Numbered from the stretch's first letter, positions 1-10,571 are shown. The stretch is DNA of 64,000 nucleotides from Petrotoga olearia DSM 13574 (GCF_002895525.1 NZ_AZRL01000022.1:1-64000); one strand, 5' to 3'. Numbers and translations are program-made. Notes: generated by a model not told the origin, from the letters alone.

Positions 1-784
1 GGCCTGACTACTTTGCTTTTCTTCCTGTTCACTTTTAACTTTAATTCCTTCTCTATGTATTTTGTTATACTTTCCATCACCCTGTATGCGGATTTCTCGC
101 TTTTCACGTATATGTTGCAATCGTCTGCATACCTGCAAAACTTGTGTCCCCTTTTTGTTAGTTCTACATCAAGTTCGTGGAGCATTATGTTGCTTAGTAA
201 TGGGGATAGCGGTCCCCCTTGTGGAGTCCCTTCTTCTGTTTCTATCACTACCCTATTTACCATTACCCCACTTTTGAGGTATTTCCTTATCAGGGATATC
301 ACTCTGCCATCTTTTACGTCTTTTGATATTATCCTCATCAGTTTGTCGTGGTTGACTGTGTCAAAGTAGCGTTCTAAGTCTATGTCCACTACCCATGTGT
401 GTCCTTCGTTTAGGTATTCTTTGCTTTTTCTTATGGCTTGTTTTGCATCTCGTAATGGCCTAAATCCATAACTGTTATCTACAAATTTCTTTTCGTAAAT
501 CGGTGTCAACACCTGCGCTATGGATTGTTGGATTACTCTGTCTATTGCTGTCGGTATGCCTAGTAGTCTTTCCCCCCATCCGGTTTCGGTATCTTTTTCC
601 TCCTTACCGGTTTCGGGGTGTACCTTCCTTCAAGGAGCTCTTGCCTTAATTCTTCTCCATGTTGTTTGAGATATCCAAAGAGTTCTTCTACTTTCATCCC
701 GTCTATTCCAGGGGCTCCTTTGTTGGCCTTTACCTTCTTATATGCTTTATTCATATTATCCTTGGATAATATCTTTTCAAGCAT
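1..784 (-). pseudogene. ltrA: Group II intron reverse transcriptase/maturase (frameshifted, partial)
   Basis: The probable start is the ATG at 784 (MLEKILSKDN). The N-terminal RT0/RT1 region includes NKGAPGIDGM and RRKKIPKPDGG. At a run of six C (572-577) the frame breaks; one more base would restore the usual GERLLGIPTAIDR. The next frame is open down to about position 37 and carries GTPQGGPLSPLLSN and the catalytic RYADDCNIY. At the T run 33-36 one base too many breaks the frame again before VNRKKSKVVR. Both breaks are in homopolymers, so either sequencing error or true decay would explain them. A full-length enzyme is about 420-600 residues; the thumb and maturase domain lie outside the window. 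Confidence 0.85.
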
Positions 785-1334
785 CCCTTCACTGTATCCT
801 TTACCATCGTTTCTTCCTCTTTCAGACGTAGAAGTTATACTAGGCGCTTCTACATTATTTTCAGGCTCTCCCTTATCTTCATGTAGGAAACCTTCTAGTC
901 GAAGTTGTATGCTTTTCCCGTGTCCCTTCGCATCTTTCAAGATTCGAAACCTCCTGTTGTTCAGTCCTTCCTCACCTTTCAATGAGTACTATGACCTCTG
1001 CTGACTTCTCAAGATTCAGCCATACATTACTGTATGGGTTGCCTTATTAGCATATTCTTGAGATCTCCCCAGGTAAGTGCAATAACTTTCATCCCATATA
1101 TCCGCCAGATTTACTCCGTGAAGTTCTGGATAGCTATTGGACTTCGTTTTGTCTTGCAAACTCGTCCACTTCACTTAGCCTTGTATCTGGTTCTTGTTCA
1201 TCGGACCGGGACTTTGCCTTGGGCTTCCTTCAGATTCCACCTCACGATGGACACCCTTGCCTTCGACTAGTGGTTCCCGCTACCTGGCCCACAACGGACT
1301 TTCACCGCTTAGCTATTGCCCATGCTGGGCGCAC
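1..1334 (-). mobile_element. Group II intron, 5' part (runs off the left edge)
   Basis: Read on the minus strand, the segment opens at 1334 with GTGCGCCCAGCATGGGC, a typical group II intron 5' end. About 550 nt without a convincing ORF follow (ribozyme domains I-IV), then a group II reverse transcriptase begins at 784. The 3' half lies outside the window. Insertion is 10 nt behind the stem of the gdhA terminator, right after its T-rich tail. Group IIC introns are known to insert behind terminators, but the class was not established here. The encoded enzyme is frameshifted, so this copy probably cannot move by itself. Confidence 0.85.
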
Positions 1335-1343
1335 AAGAAAATA

Positions 1344-1359
1344 ACCCCCAGATGGGGGT
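1344..1359 (-). terminator. gdhA rho-independent terminator
   Basis: Perfect 6-bp ACCCCC/GGGGGT stem with a 4-nt loop, directly behind the gdhA stop codon. Read on the minus strand it is followed by TATTTTCTT; on the plus strand by seven T, so it may work in both directions. The group II intron begins at its downstream edge. Confidence 0.8.
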
Positions 1360-1365
1360 ATTTTT

Positions 1366-2766
<1,401 letters not shown>

Positions 2767-2787
2767 CTAAAAAAGATCAAAAAACAA

Positions 2788-2828
2788 GAAATTATTTTCA
2801 TAACAAATAATTCAATGAAATATATTTC
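2788..2828 (-). promoter_or_regulatory. Tandem GAAA-N4-TTTC boxes in the gdhA leader
   Basis: Two 12-bp boxes lie downstream of the gdhA promoter at 2817-2828 (core of a perfect 18-bp palindrome AATGAAATATATTTCATT) and 2788-2799 (GAAAATAATTTC on the minus strand). Their centres are 29 bp apart. The same pair with the same spacing follows the glnA promoter. They could be operators for a repressor or part of a leader RNA. The rest of 2731-3096 is AT-rich and shows no gene. Confidence 0.5.
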
Positions 2829-2875
2829 ATTATTACTAATAAATGGTAATAAATATATTTACTCGGTTATTTTTG

Positions 2876-2903
2876 ATTATACACAAAACTGGCAAAAATG
2901 CAA
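2876..2903 (-). promoter_or_regulatory. gdhA promoter
   Basis: On the minus strand a -35 TTGCAT (2898-2903), a 16-bp spacer and a perfect -10 TATAAT (2876-2881). This predicts a 5' leader of about 140 nt before gdhA. Confidence 0.65.
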
Positions 2904-3096
2904 AATTTTATAATTTTTTTGCCGAATATGCTTAAAATTACTTATTCATGGTAGGTTTTGATGATGTGCTATAACTGAAGAAAGCTAATTAAAAAAATAT
3001 TTATATTTCTTTAATAAAAAATTTATTTTTCTAGTCTCGTGAGTAGGTACCAGAAGGTATGCAGAAAGAATAAAACTTACAGAAGTATAAAAAAGA

Positions 3097-3171
3097 TGGT
3101 GGGCGCTGTAGGGTTTGAACCTACGACCTTCTGCGCGTGAAGCAGACGCTCTCCCACTGAGCTAAGCGCCC
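3097..3171 (-). tRNA. tRNA-Val (anticodon CAC)
   Basis: 75 nt on the minus strand with an encoded CCA end. The acceptor stem GGGCGCT/AGCGCCC pairs fully. D-stem GCTC/GAGC, anticodon stem TCTGC/GCAGA with loop TTCACGC (anticodon CAC, codon GUG), and T-arm with GGTTCGAACC are all present. Confidence 0.93.
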
Positions 3172-3234
3172 CGAAAACACTTTTCGAAAATATTATACAT
3201 TATATTTCAAAACTTGTCAATGAAAGTAAAAAAA

Positions 3235-5862
3235 TTACTCTTTATATGCTTGAATACATCTCAAATTTCCATCAATAGCCTCAACTTTTGAAACCTTAAA
3301 CCCTTCTTTCTCAAATAACGAAATCAACTGGCTCGTTGTTCTTAGCACCCTAAACTTCGGAATAAACCAAACCACGTTCTCTCTATCCTTTAAATCAGGA
3401 ACATACGCAAAAGCTAAAACCTTCTTTGCCTTCTTTAAAATATCAGACAGATCATAATTTTTCTCAAACTCACCTACAATTAAAAGATTGTTAGAAGTAT
3501 CCTTCACAGAAACACCCAAATCTTCAAAAACACTTTCATACTTCTCTTTATCAACCCCAAGAAGCTTGATATCTTTAAAATCACTATCAATTAATCCCTT
3601 TAAAATAACTTCCTTTTTGATCTCCAAAGGAGCAGACTTGTAAGCCTCTTTCTCACGTTCTTCGTAAATCCTCAAAGCTTCATCAGAAGGATAAGGGGAA
3701 GCGTACATAAAAGATTCTGATTTCTTCCAACTCCTAATGGGATGAATGATTCCAAGCGTGGAAAACTTTTCGGAAATATTCCCTACCCAAATCATTTCAT
3801 CGTTGCTTTTCATAAAACTAATCTGAGTACTTGGATAAAGCCCAGAATAACTGTATCTACCAAGTGCCAAATCAGCGAGTTTGTTATTTTCCTCAACAGC
3901 TTTTATATGATATTCAAAAGCTTTTTTAATATCTTTTTTTTCGTATATCTTAGCAAGCCTATAATAATAAAAAGGAAATTCGTCGATATTTTCTACTTTT
4001 TTCAACAACGTTTCAGCCTTTTGTGCATCCTTTTGAATAAAAGATACCCCCGAAACGTACAAAGCCAATGGAGCTTCAGAAATAAGATAAAGTTTTTCAG
4101 CGTTCTCTTGCCCAACGTACCCCATTATATCGAAAATGAACTCTTTCCCTGAAGCAAAATGGGTATACATCTCTTCGTAAACCCCATCCATCTCGGGGTC
4201 TAATTTCGTGCTCAAATCCTCAATTATAGGTTTAATAAACTGTGAAAGCTCAGGAAGTATTTCTAAAGACTTTTTATACTGACTCAGAGCCTCTTTGAAC
4301 CTTTTCAAACTCAGATAACAATCTCCTAATAAGGCGTATAAAACTCCTTGAATCTTTTCATCTTCGATCTTTCTTAAACTAGAAAGGGTCTTCAACGTAT
4401 CAACAGTATCTTTTGTGTTTTGCAAAACAGAATAAAAAAGCAAAAGTCCAGGTATACCGTTTTTTTCTACAAAATTAAGATAATCACTTTTTGTTATAAA
4501 ATCTAAAAGTTTGTCTTCTGATGTTTTCATTTTCTTTATTATGTATTTTGAAAGTTCATTTCTACAAGATAATTTATCTAACAAAACCTCATCGACTTCA
4601 ACTTCTAATTCAGCAATTTTTTCAACGACGCTGTCATAATAAACAACAATTCCTGATTTTTCTACACCTTCAACCATAACTCTTAATCCAGGTAATAACT
4701 TTTCAAACTCATCTTTAGCTTCAACACTTTCTTTTATATCGTTCATCAAAACATACAAATTCTTTTTATCAATATTAATGTTCTCATCTTCACTAAATGC
4801 AATTGAAATATGATTGTTGAAACCTTCAAAATCCTTTCTTTTCAACATTGCACGTGCCATCAAAATATGCGCCAAAGGCACTTGCTTGAAAGACATAATA
4901 GTCCAATCAAAATTCTCAACATTTTTCATAGCTTCATCTAAGACATTAAAAAACTTTTCCCCCCACTTGCTTAGCTCATCCCAATCTTTTGATCTTTCGT
5001 ACAAAGCCATCATACCAAAATAAGGGTCAGGATACTGAGGAGTAGCATCTATACACTTTTGCAGCAAATCCCTTCCAAGGTCTTTCAAACCCGCAAACAT
5101 ACAGTCCAATCCAAACATGTACAAAAATTCAAGCCCTATGGCAGGAACTTTTCCCACCCTTTTTATCTCTGCCAACGTCTCCCAAGCAACTTGGTTCTTT
5201 TTATGCGTATACCCCCCGATAGACTCTGTTTTGTACAACTGAACTAAATAGTATAACCTCTCGATTGGGTGTTTTGCGTCTTTTAGTTGCTCTCTTATTA
5301 AATTACCTGTTCTTTCATACTTCTTTCTCTTCAAAGCCCTTGTCCAGATGTAACCGTAATGAAGAATTGGAAAATTACCTCGAACGACCTTTGGTTTATA
5401 TTTAGCTTGATTATGTACAACGTTTTTGTATTCAATGGTACCTTTTCTAAAAATTCTTGAAGTTGAAGCAACTTCAGTTCTTGTGTAGTTAATATCCATA
5501 TAACTGATTGTTGGTATATAGACGGTATTAACATCTTTTGGCTGCTTCATAAGAAAATCTCTTATATTTTTTTTAAACGATTCTGAAGCCTCCTCGTCCG
5601 CATCGTATATCAAAACCCACTCACAGGTTGGAAACTTCAAAGAATAATTTCGAGCCTCAGAAAAATCATTCTGCCATTCATGGAAGTACAACTTATCGGT
5701 ATACTCTTTAACTATCTCCGGTGTTCTATCTGTTGAACCTGTATCAACAACGATTATCTCATCAGCCACATCTTTAATAGCCTCTAAGGCACGTCTAATA
5801 TTAGTCTCTTCGTCCTTGACGATCATAGCAACGGACAACAATTTTTCTTTATCAGCACTCAT
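3235..5862 (-). CDS. Family 2 glycosyltransferase with C-terminal TPR repeats
   Basis: 875 residues. The N-terminal 230 residues are a GT-A fold: LSVAMIVKDEE, the nucleotide-sugar motif IIVVDTGSTDRT and the metal-binding DADE near residue 95. The middle is helical and repeat-rich with TPR-like units (for example ALLGDCYLSLKRFKEALSQY). The C-terminal 150 residues are a separate alpha/beta region I do not recognise. The start is ATG 5862 behind GGGAGGA; an upstream in-frame ATG overlaps that site and is less likely. It is the next gene after flagellin on the same strand, behind the flagellin terminator. A role in glycosylating flagellin or another surface protein is an inference from position and domains. 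The sugar is unknown. Confidence 0.85.
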   Translation of the reverse strand: MSADKEKLLSVAMIVKDEETNIRRALEAIKDVADEIIVVDTGSTDRTPEIVKEYTDKLYFHEWQNDFSEARNYSLKFPTCEWVLIYDADEEASESFKKNIRDFLMKQPKDVNTVYIPTISYMDINYTRTEVASTSRIFRKGTIEYKNVVHNQAKYKPKVVRGNFPILHYGYIWTRALKRKKYERTGNLIREQLKDAKHPIERLYYLVQLYKTESIGGYTHKKNQVAWETLAEIKRVGKVPAIGLEFLYMFGLDCMFAGLKDLGRDLLQKCIDATPQYPDPYFGMMALYERSKDWDELSKWGEKFFNVLDEAMKNVENFDWTIMSFKQVPLAHILMARAMLKRKDFEGFNNHISIAFSEDENINIDKKNLYVLMNDIKESVEAKDEFEKLLPGLRVMVEGVEKSGIVVYYDSVVEKIAELEVEVDEVLLDKLSCRNELSKYIIKKMKTSEDKLLDFITKSDYLNFVEKNGIPGLLLFYSVLQNTKDTVDTLKTLSSLRKIEDEKIQGVLYALLGDCYLSLKRFKEALSQYKKSLEILPELSQFIKPIIEDLSTKLDPEMDGVYEEMYTHFASGKEFIFDIMGYVGQENAEKLYLISEAPLALYVSGVSFIQKDAQKAETLLKKVENIDEFPFYYYRLAKIYEKKDIKKAFEYHIKAVEENNKLADLALGRYSYSGLYPSTQISFMKSNDEMIWVGNISEKFSTLGIIHPIRSWKKSESFMYASPYPSDEALRIYEEREKEAYKSAPLEIKKEVILKGLIDSDFKDIKLLGVDKEKYESVFEDLGVSVKDTSNNLLIVGEFEKNYDLSDILKKAKKVLAFAYVPDLKDRENVVWFIPKFRVLRTTSQLISLFEKEGFKVSKVEAIDGNLRCIQAYKE

Positions 5863-5927
5863 AAACTTTCCTCCCATCAAAAAGCTACATCTATTATATC
5901 ATTCTTGTTCAATATATTTAATTCCTT

Positions 5928-6060
5928 AAGGGGCTTTCTCCAATCATAGAAAAACTACCTTAAGGGGTGGTGGGCGGGAATAGATAAAAGAAGCTCTAAC
6001 CAAAGAAATAACTCCTTAAAGGGCGGCGGGTGGGAATAGATAATAAATAGATAATAATTA
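5928..6060. repeat. GC-box repeats between flagellin and glycosyltransferase
   Basis: Two partial copies of the dispersed repeat lie here in tandem, each a CCTTAA-rich lead, then GGGGTGGTGGGCGGGAATAG or AGGGCGGCGGGTGGGAATAG, followed by AT-rich ATAGATAA runs. They resemble the inverted GC-box at 17813-17842. Confidence 0.55.
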
Positions 6061-6072
6061 GATAATAAATAG

Positions 6073-6096
6073 AAAAAAGAGGGCCGAAGGCCCTCT
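6073..6096 (-). terminator. Flagellin terminator
   Basis: Minus-strand hairpin GAGGGCC-TTC-GGCCCTC followed by six T, 14 nt behind the flagellin stop codon. Strong rho-independent terminator. Confidence 0.9.
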
Positions 6097-6109
6097 CTCA
6101 AATTCCCCT

Positions 6110-7276
6110 TTATCTCAACAACTGCAACACATTTTGTGGAATTGTATTCGCTTGTGCCAACATCGCATTCGATGCCTGCAAGAGTATCTGTTGCTTTGTA
6201 AAATCCATCATCTCTTTTGCCATATCTGCGTCTCTGATTCTGCTTTCTGCTGCGGTTAAGTTCTCAGAAGCTACACCCAAGTTGGATATAGTATGTTCCA
6301 ATCTGTTTTGAACGGCACCAAGTGAAGCTCTCGCTGTACTTACCTTGTGAATTGCGGCGTCCACAACCATTATCGATCTTTCAGCACTGTCTTGGTCGGT
6401 TGCTTTAAGTGAATCCTCCGTGAGTCCAAGAGCCTTGGAACTCATATCGTCTATTCCAAGTACGATGTTGTGACCTTCATTCGCCCCTATTTGCAAAACT
6501 AATTGATTAGCAGCTGTATTAGCTGCTTCAACTCTAACTACTGCACTATCTACAATTTCATTTTTGGGCAAAGACCCTCCAAAATCTGAGATAGCAAAAG
6601 TTGATGATTCCCATTTAAATGAAATTCCACCAATAGTAGCTGCTCCAGCTCCCAAAGTGACAATGGTGCTAGTTTGTCCACCAGCTGTTATCTGAGTTAT
6701 TTTAACATCCAAAGCAGTGGTTTCAGTACCACTTAATTGTCCAACTTCTACAACGTAAGTACCTTCCACTGCTGTACTGCCGGATATCAATCCAGCTTCA
6801 ACATTTATATTCCCCCCCGTAACAACTTTAATATCTTCACTACCTCTGAATGATTCAATCTTTCCATCAAGCAATTTCATTGTGTTAAACTCTGTGGTTC
6901 TTGAAATCCTATCGATTTCGTCTCTTAGTTGGTCTAATTCTAACTGAATTTGATTTCTATCAACATTTGTGTTAGTGTCTGATGCAGCTTGAACTGATAA
7001 TTCTCTCATTCTTTGAAGTATAGAGTGTGTTTCTGTCAATGCCCCTTCTGCTGTTTGTATCAAAGATATAGAGTCTTGTGCATTCTTTACAGCGGTATCC
7101 AAACCTTTTATTTGACCTCTCATCTTTTCGGATATTGCTAATCCTGCTGCATCGTCTCCTGCTCTGTTGATCCTTAAACCAGAAGAAAGTTTTTCAAGTG
7201 TTTTACCCATAGATTGGTTTACTTGATCCATCGATCTCCATGCATTCAATGCACTGATGTTGTGATTAATCCTCAT
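6110..7276 (-). CDS. fliC: Flagellin
   Basis: 388 residues. The N-terminal D0/D1 region begins MRINHNISALNAWR and includes LSSGLRINRAGDDAAGLAIS; the C-terminal D1/D0 region includes RASLGAVQNRLEHTI and ends QANTIPQNVLQLLR. Both ends are classic flagellin; the central 170 residues are the variable, surface-exposed part. There is no signal peptide, as expected for type III export. The start is ATG 7276 behind GGAGG. It is a single gene with a strong terminator, flanked on both sides by large glycosyltransferase genes on the same strand. I saw no clear sigma-28 promoter upstream. Confidence 0.96.
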   Translation of the reverse strand: MRINHNISALNAWRSMDQVNQSMGKTLEKLSSGLRINRAGDDAAGLAISEKMRGQIKGLDTAVKNAQDSISLIQTAEGALTETHSILQRMRELSVQAASDTNTNVDRNQIQLELDQLRDEIDRISRTTEFNTMKLLDGKIESFRGSEDIKVVTGGNINVEAGLISGSTAVEGTYVVEVGQLSGTETTALDVKITQITAGGQTSTIVTLGAGAATIGGISFKWESSTFAISDFGGSLPKNEIVDSAVVRVEAANTAANQLVLQIGANEGHNIVLGIDDMSSKALGLTEDSLKATDQDSAERSIMVVDAAIHKVSTARASLGAVQNRLEHTISNLGVASENLTAAESRIRDADMAKEMMDFTKQQILLQASNAMLAQANTIPQNVLQLLR

Positions 7277-7316
7277 AATTCATACACCTCCATGTGATTT
7301 TTTTGTTTCTTGCCCT

Positions 7317-7349
7317 TCCTTGGACAAGGATTTTCCCTTAGCGCTAAGG
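7317..7349. other. Adjacent palindromes upstream of flagellin
   Basis: TCCTTGGACAAGGA (7317-7330) is followed by the perfect 14-bp palindrome CCTTAGCGCTAAGG (7336-7349), each followed by ATTTT. They lie between flagellin and the transposase remnant. They could be a mobile-element end or an operator. Confidence 0.4.
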
Positions 7350-7559
7350 ATTTTCATACATATTATCGAACAGTTTTCCAAAAACTTTAGCATTTTTTAT
7401 ATGTTCTTTTTCTATCCATTCTTCAGCTTTTTTAACGTTCTTTGATTTCAACATCTGTTTGAATTCATTTAGTAAGTTTATTATACTTTCAATAACTGGG
7501 TATCTTTGAATAATCTTTTCGTACAACACTTTTGAAAGACCTTCTACTTCTTCAACGGG
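7344..7559 (-). pseudogene. Transposase fragment (ISL3-like)
   Basis: An open stretch of about 71 codons without a proper start; upstream it runs into an in-frame stop at 7560-7562. The peptide (PVEEVEGLSKVLYEK, then RYPVIESIINLLNEF, then KNVKKAEEWIEK) resembles the helical region of ISL3-family DDE transposases from memory. An intact transposase would be about 400 residues, so only a remnant is left. No terminal inverted repeats were identified. The rest of 7560-7733 shows no gene. It could instead be a small unrelated helical protein. Confidence 0.5.
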
Positions 7560-7733
7560 TTAGCCATAGCATCAATTATACTCAAACTTGATTCTTTAAG
7601 CCTTCGAACATTCCTGCCTTTTTCTTTCAGAAGAAAAGTGTTAAGAACTCTCAAAGGTCGTGGAGAGATTAGTGAATATTATATAAATCAGAAAATATAA
7701 ATAATTTATATATTGACAATGATCGTTATATTA

Positions 7734-10079
7734 TCAATGAATATCTAGCCCTTCTTGGCGTCTGGAGAAAATGAAAAAATCAGAGAAAGACTCCTTAGGA
7801 TATTTGTTTTTAATCTTACGAAATAATTCCCATTCTGGTGCGTTCTTTTCAATCCAATCAGTAAACCTTCTGTATTTGATGTGAGGGGACGTGCCTTCTG
7901 GATTTTTACCTGTGTTTGAAGAATAGATGATAACAAATTTTTCTGCAGATTGGAATAAGTTTTTCATGTATAAATCAAACTGCAAATCCTCAACCAGATG
8001 GTAAATCACATCCAATGATAACGACAGCTCAGCCTTAAAAAGGGATTTGTTGCTTTCTACTTCTTCTGGTTTATATAAGAAAAAACTTTTTGTTTTATCT
8101 TTTATAAAACGTTCTCTACACAAATTAACAGCAGTCTCTGAAACATCCAAACCAATATACTTTGGAAAATCAAACAAAGATACTTGATTTCCATCTCCAC
8201 AGCCAAATTCTACAATCGAATTAATTCTTTTCTCCTTTACAAAAGAATTTATTACCTCTGCTTTGAATTCTGCTAATTTTCCATAAGAACCTTGTCCTGA
8301 ATTACCTCCTGTTTTGTATCTTTCTTCCCAATATTTTTTGCTTCCTGGAAATCTAAACATATTACCATTGTAATTTAACCTGGAATCAAGTATCTGATGA
8401 ACAATATTTTGAACTATCTTTTTATTTTTACTTAGTGAGATGTAATCTGGGAAAGTTATTTGCTTAGTAGAATGATTATACCAAATATTTTGCAATGCTA
8501 ATTGTTGACCCTTTTTATTTTTTACTATAAATTCAATAAGGCTAATCTTATCTGTAATTTTTTCTACCTTTCCAATTCTAATTTTAGAACCTTCAAAATC
8601 GAAAGAATCAATATATTTGTCTGTGTATGGTGTAAATTCTATAAATTTAGGAATCATATAATCTAAAAATGAGTCCTTCAGATCTTCGGCAACTTTTTTA
8701 TTTATTTTCTTGTTGACTTTTTCTAATGTATTTAGTGCGGTTTCTAATGCATTAATCTGTTCCTCCAACGTGTAATTATCTTCGATAAACCGACGATAAC
8801 TTTCTGAGTAGTAACTTTCTTCGGTTATTTTTTCCACCGCTTCATCGATTGTATTGTATATAAGCTCATTAGGCCATAATGTTTTGGCACCGTCAAAATT
8901 ATGAATTATTGGTTTTATTCCCCTTGCCATTGCTTCGGCGATGTTGTAACCGAAGCTTTCGTGTATGCTTGTTGATATTATGTAGTTTTTGTCTTCTAAA
9001 AATTTTTCTACTTCCTTTATCCATCCATGTAAAAGGAAATTGTCTTCCATTTTCATTTCTTTTTTTATGTAGTCAAAGTATACTCTGTACCTAGTGTCTT
9101 GAAAATCTCCTGCAATGTGTAATTTGTATTTGTTATCTATTTCTTTTAATTTATTTATTATTTGAATCCACGCTGCGGGATTTTTTTTGTAGTTTATGTG
9201 AGCTAAGACCGCTAAATTGTATCCTGGTTTGTGTATAGTGTATTTGAATTTGTCTAAGTCAACACCGTTGTAAACAATTTCTTCTTTGCATGATTGAAGA
9301 TCAAGAAAAGAATGTAATTGGTGAAAAATCTTTTTTATTGGTTCTGATACAAATATCAATTGATCAATATTTTCCCAATTTATTTTTTCAGGAAATTGAG
9401 TGAAAACTTCGTAACTATGCAACCTACAAATAACTTTTTTATTTGCTATTTCAGGGACTTTGTTTGTTGCAAATATTGCTAAGTCATTTGCCCATTCGAG
9501 CCAGACTATGTCTGCCCATTTTATCGCTTCTGTTATTTCGTTGCCGTCTGTTGATACTACGAGTTTGACATCGTATCCGAGTGAGAAGGTTTCTACTATG
9601 TCTTTTAGGAAGTTGTCTAAGCCAGGTAAGCATAGGAAGGCTATCTTTGTGTCTTTTTTTATCTTGTTTCTTATTTCTAAGAACTTCTTTTTCATTTGTG
9701 GGTTATCTGTTAGTTCTGCTGCTTTTAGATAAAATCTTAAAGATGCTAGTTTGCTTCTGTTTTTGAATTCTATGTCTCCTAAGAGGTCATAAGTTGCCCA
9801 GTCTTTGTCGTGTATCCTCATGAGGTATCTCCATGCTTCCATCTCTTGGTTCATTTCTTTTAGTAGATACCCATAATTGAATAATAGGTCTGGGTCAACG
9901 GGGTTTATTGTTAATCCTTTTTCAAATTCTTCTTTGGCTTTTTCGAGTTCTTTTTTGTTGAAGTGTATTAGCCCTTTTAAGTTGTATTTTTTTGGGTCAT
10001 CATCGGATATTTTTTCTATTTGTTCTTGAGCTTTGGTTATTTCTCCTTTGTTTATCAATTCAAAGATTTCTTCGTACAT
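7734..10079 (-). CDS. TPR - glycosyltransferase (GT4-like) - methyltransferase fusion
   Basis: 781 residues in three parts. Residues 1-140 are TPR repeats (for example KKELEKAKEEFEKGLTINP). Residues about 150-480 are a GT-B enzyme with YNGVDLDKF, an LLHGW segment and the donor-site signature STSIHESFGYNIAEAMARG. After a 140-residue linker, the C-terminal 190 residues are a SAM methyltransferase with IVEFGCGDGNQ and YIGLDVSETAV. The start is ATG 10079 behind AAGGAGG; an earlier in-frame start would place repeat DNA in the protein. It lies upstream of flagellin on the same strand. Transfer and O-methylation of a surface sugar, perhaps on flagellin, is an inference. Confidence 0.82.
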   Translation of the reverse strand: MYEEIFELINKGEITKAQEQIEKISDDDPKKYNLKGLIHFNKKELEKAKEEFEKGLTINPVDPDLLFNYGYLLKEMNQEMEAWRYLMRIHDKDWATYDLLGDIEFKNRSKLASLRFYLKAAELTDNPQMKKKFLEIRNKIKKDTKIAFLCLPGLDNFLKDIVETFSLGYDVKLVVSTDGNEITEAIKWADIVWLEWANDLAIFATNKVPEIANKKVICRLHSYEVFTQFPEKINWENIDQLIFVSEPIKKIFHQLHSFLDLQSCKEEIVYNGVDLDKFKYTIHKPGYNLAVLAHINYKKNPAAWIQIINKLKEIDNKYKLHIAGDFQDTRYRVYFDYIKKEMKMEDNFLLHGWIKEVEKFLEDKNYIISTSIHESFGYNIAEAMARGIKPIIHNFDGAKTLWPNELIYNTIDEAVEKITEESYYSESYRRFIEDNYTLEEQINALETALNTLEKVNKKINKKVAEDLKDSFLDYMIPKFIEFTPYTDKYIDSFDFEGSKIRIGKVEKITDKISLIEFIVKNKKGQQLALQNIWYNHSTKQITFPDYISLSKNKKIVQNIVHQILDSRLNYNGNMFRFPGSKKYWEERYKTGGNSGQGSYGKLAEFKAEVINSFVKEKRINSIVEFGCGDGNQVSLFDFPKYIGLDVSETAVNLCRERFIKDKTKSFFLYKPEEVESNKSLFKAELSLSLDVIYHLVEDLQFDLYMKNLFQSAEKFVIIYSSNTGKNPEGTSPHIKYRRFTDWIEKNAPEWELFRKIKNKYPKESFSDFFIFSRRQEGLDIH

Positions 10080-10137
10080 GGGATTCCTCCTTGGCTTTTG
10101 AAGTTTAGTGTCTTTAAAAGTTCTAAAAACTTGTGTT

Positions 10138-10175
10138 AGCGCCCCTTCGCCCCGCTGCCCACCCTCTAAGGAATT
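10138..10175 (+). repeat. GC-box repeat upstream of the TPR-GT-methyltransferase gene
   Basis: Contains AGCGCCCCTTCGCCCCGC followed by TGCCCACCCTCTAAGGAA. It is a single copy of the GC-rich module of the dispersed repeat family, in the leader of the gene on the minus strand. Confidence 0.7.
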
Positions 10176-10349
10176 AAAATGTATGACTTCGTCTCGCAGA
10201 ACATCCATTAGGATGATCGTATTTTTGTGGTTTATTAATATTTCTTTTTAGTCAATTGTTAATCCTATTTTTTATCGACTGAAATTGAGGGATTTTTAAC
10301 AGAGTTTTTTAAAAGTGATATTTTTGCCAAAAATTATTGCTAAAAACTG

Positions 10350-10377
10350 TTGCTTTTAATTTTTAGTATGGTATAAT
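10350..10377 (+). promoter_or_regulatory. Promoter of the small-peptide gene
   Basis: -35 TTGCTT (10350-10355), 16-bp spacer, -10 TATAAT (10372-10377). A short hairpin GGGC-TTTTT-GCCC follows, just ahead of the ribosome binding site at about 10441. Confidence 0.6.
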
Positions 10378-10456
10378 ATTTATAAGATTTTATATGTTTT
10401 GGTTATTGGTATAAGGGTTCCATTAACAGGGCTTTTTGCCCGGAGGAGGAAGGGTC

Positions 10457-10513
10457 ATGGCAGAGGAAAAAAAGAAAAAGAAAGATAAGCCAAAAGATAA
10501 ACCAAAGAAGTAG
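10457..10513 (+). CDS. Lysine-rich 18-residue peptide
   Basis: ATG at 10457 behind a near-perfect GGAGGAGGAAGG site encodes MAEEKKKKKDKPKDKPKK and then TAG. Ten of 18 residues are lysine. The gene has its own promoter (10350-10377) and a 12-bp hairpin terminator, so the transcript would be only about 190 nt. A real small protein is the simplest reading; a regulatory RNA with an incidental ORF is the alternative. I recognise no family. Confidence 0.55.
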   Translation: MAEEKKKKKDKPKDKPKK

Positions 10514-10534
10514 ATAAGTGATATTGATCGGAAT

Positions 10535-10570
10535 GAAGGCAGATAATTATTTATCTGCCTTCTACTTTTT
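10535..10570 (+). terminator. Terminator of the small-peptide gene
   Basis: Perfect 12-bp stem GAAGGCAGATAA/TTATCTGCCTTC with a 4-nt loop, then TACTTTTT. Confidence 0.9.
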
Positions 10571-10571
10571 A

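Noticed and set aside
10080-10208. N-terminal extension of the TPR-GT-methyltransferase to 10208
   Set aside because: The extension translates a GC-box repeat and lies upstream of an excellent AAGGAGG site serving ATG 10079.
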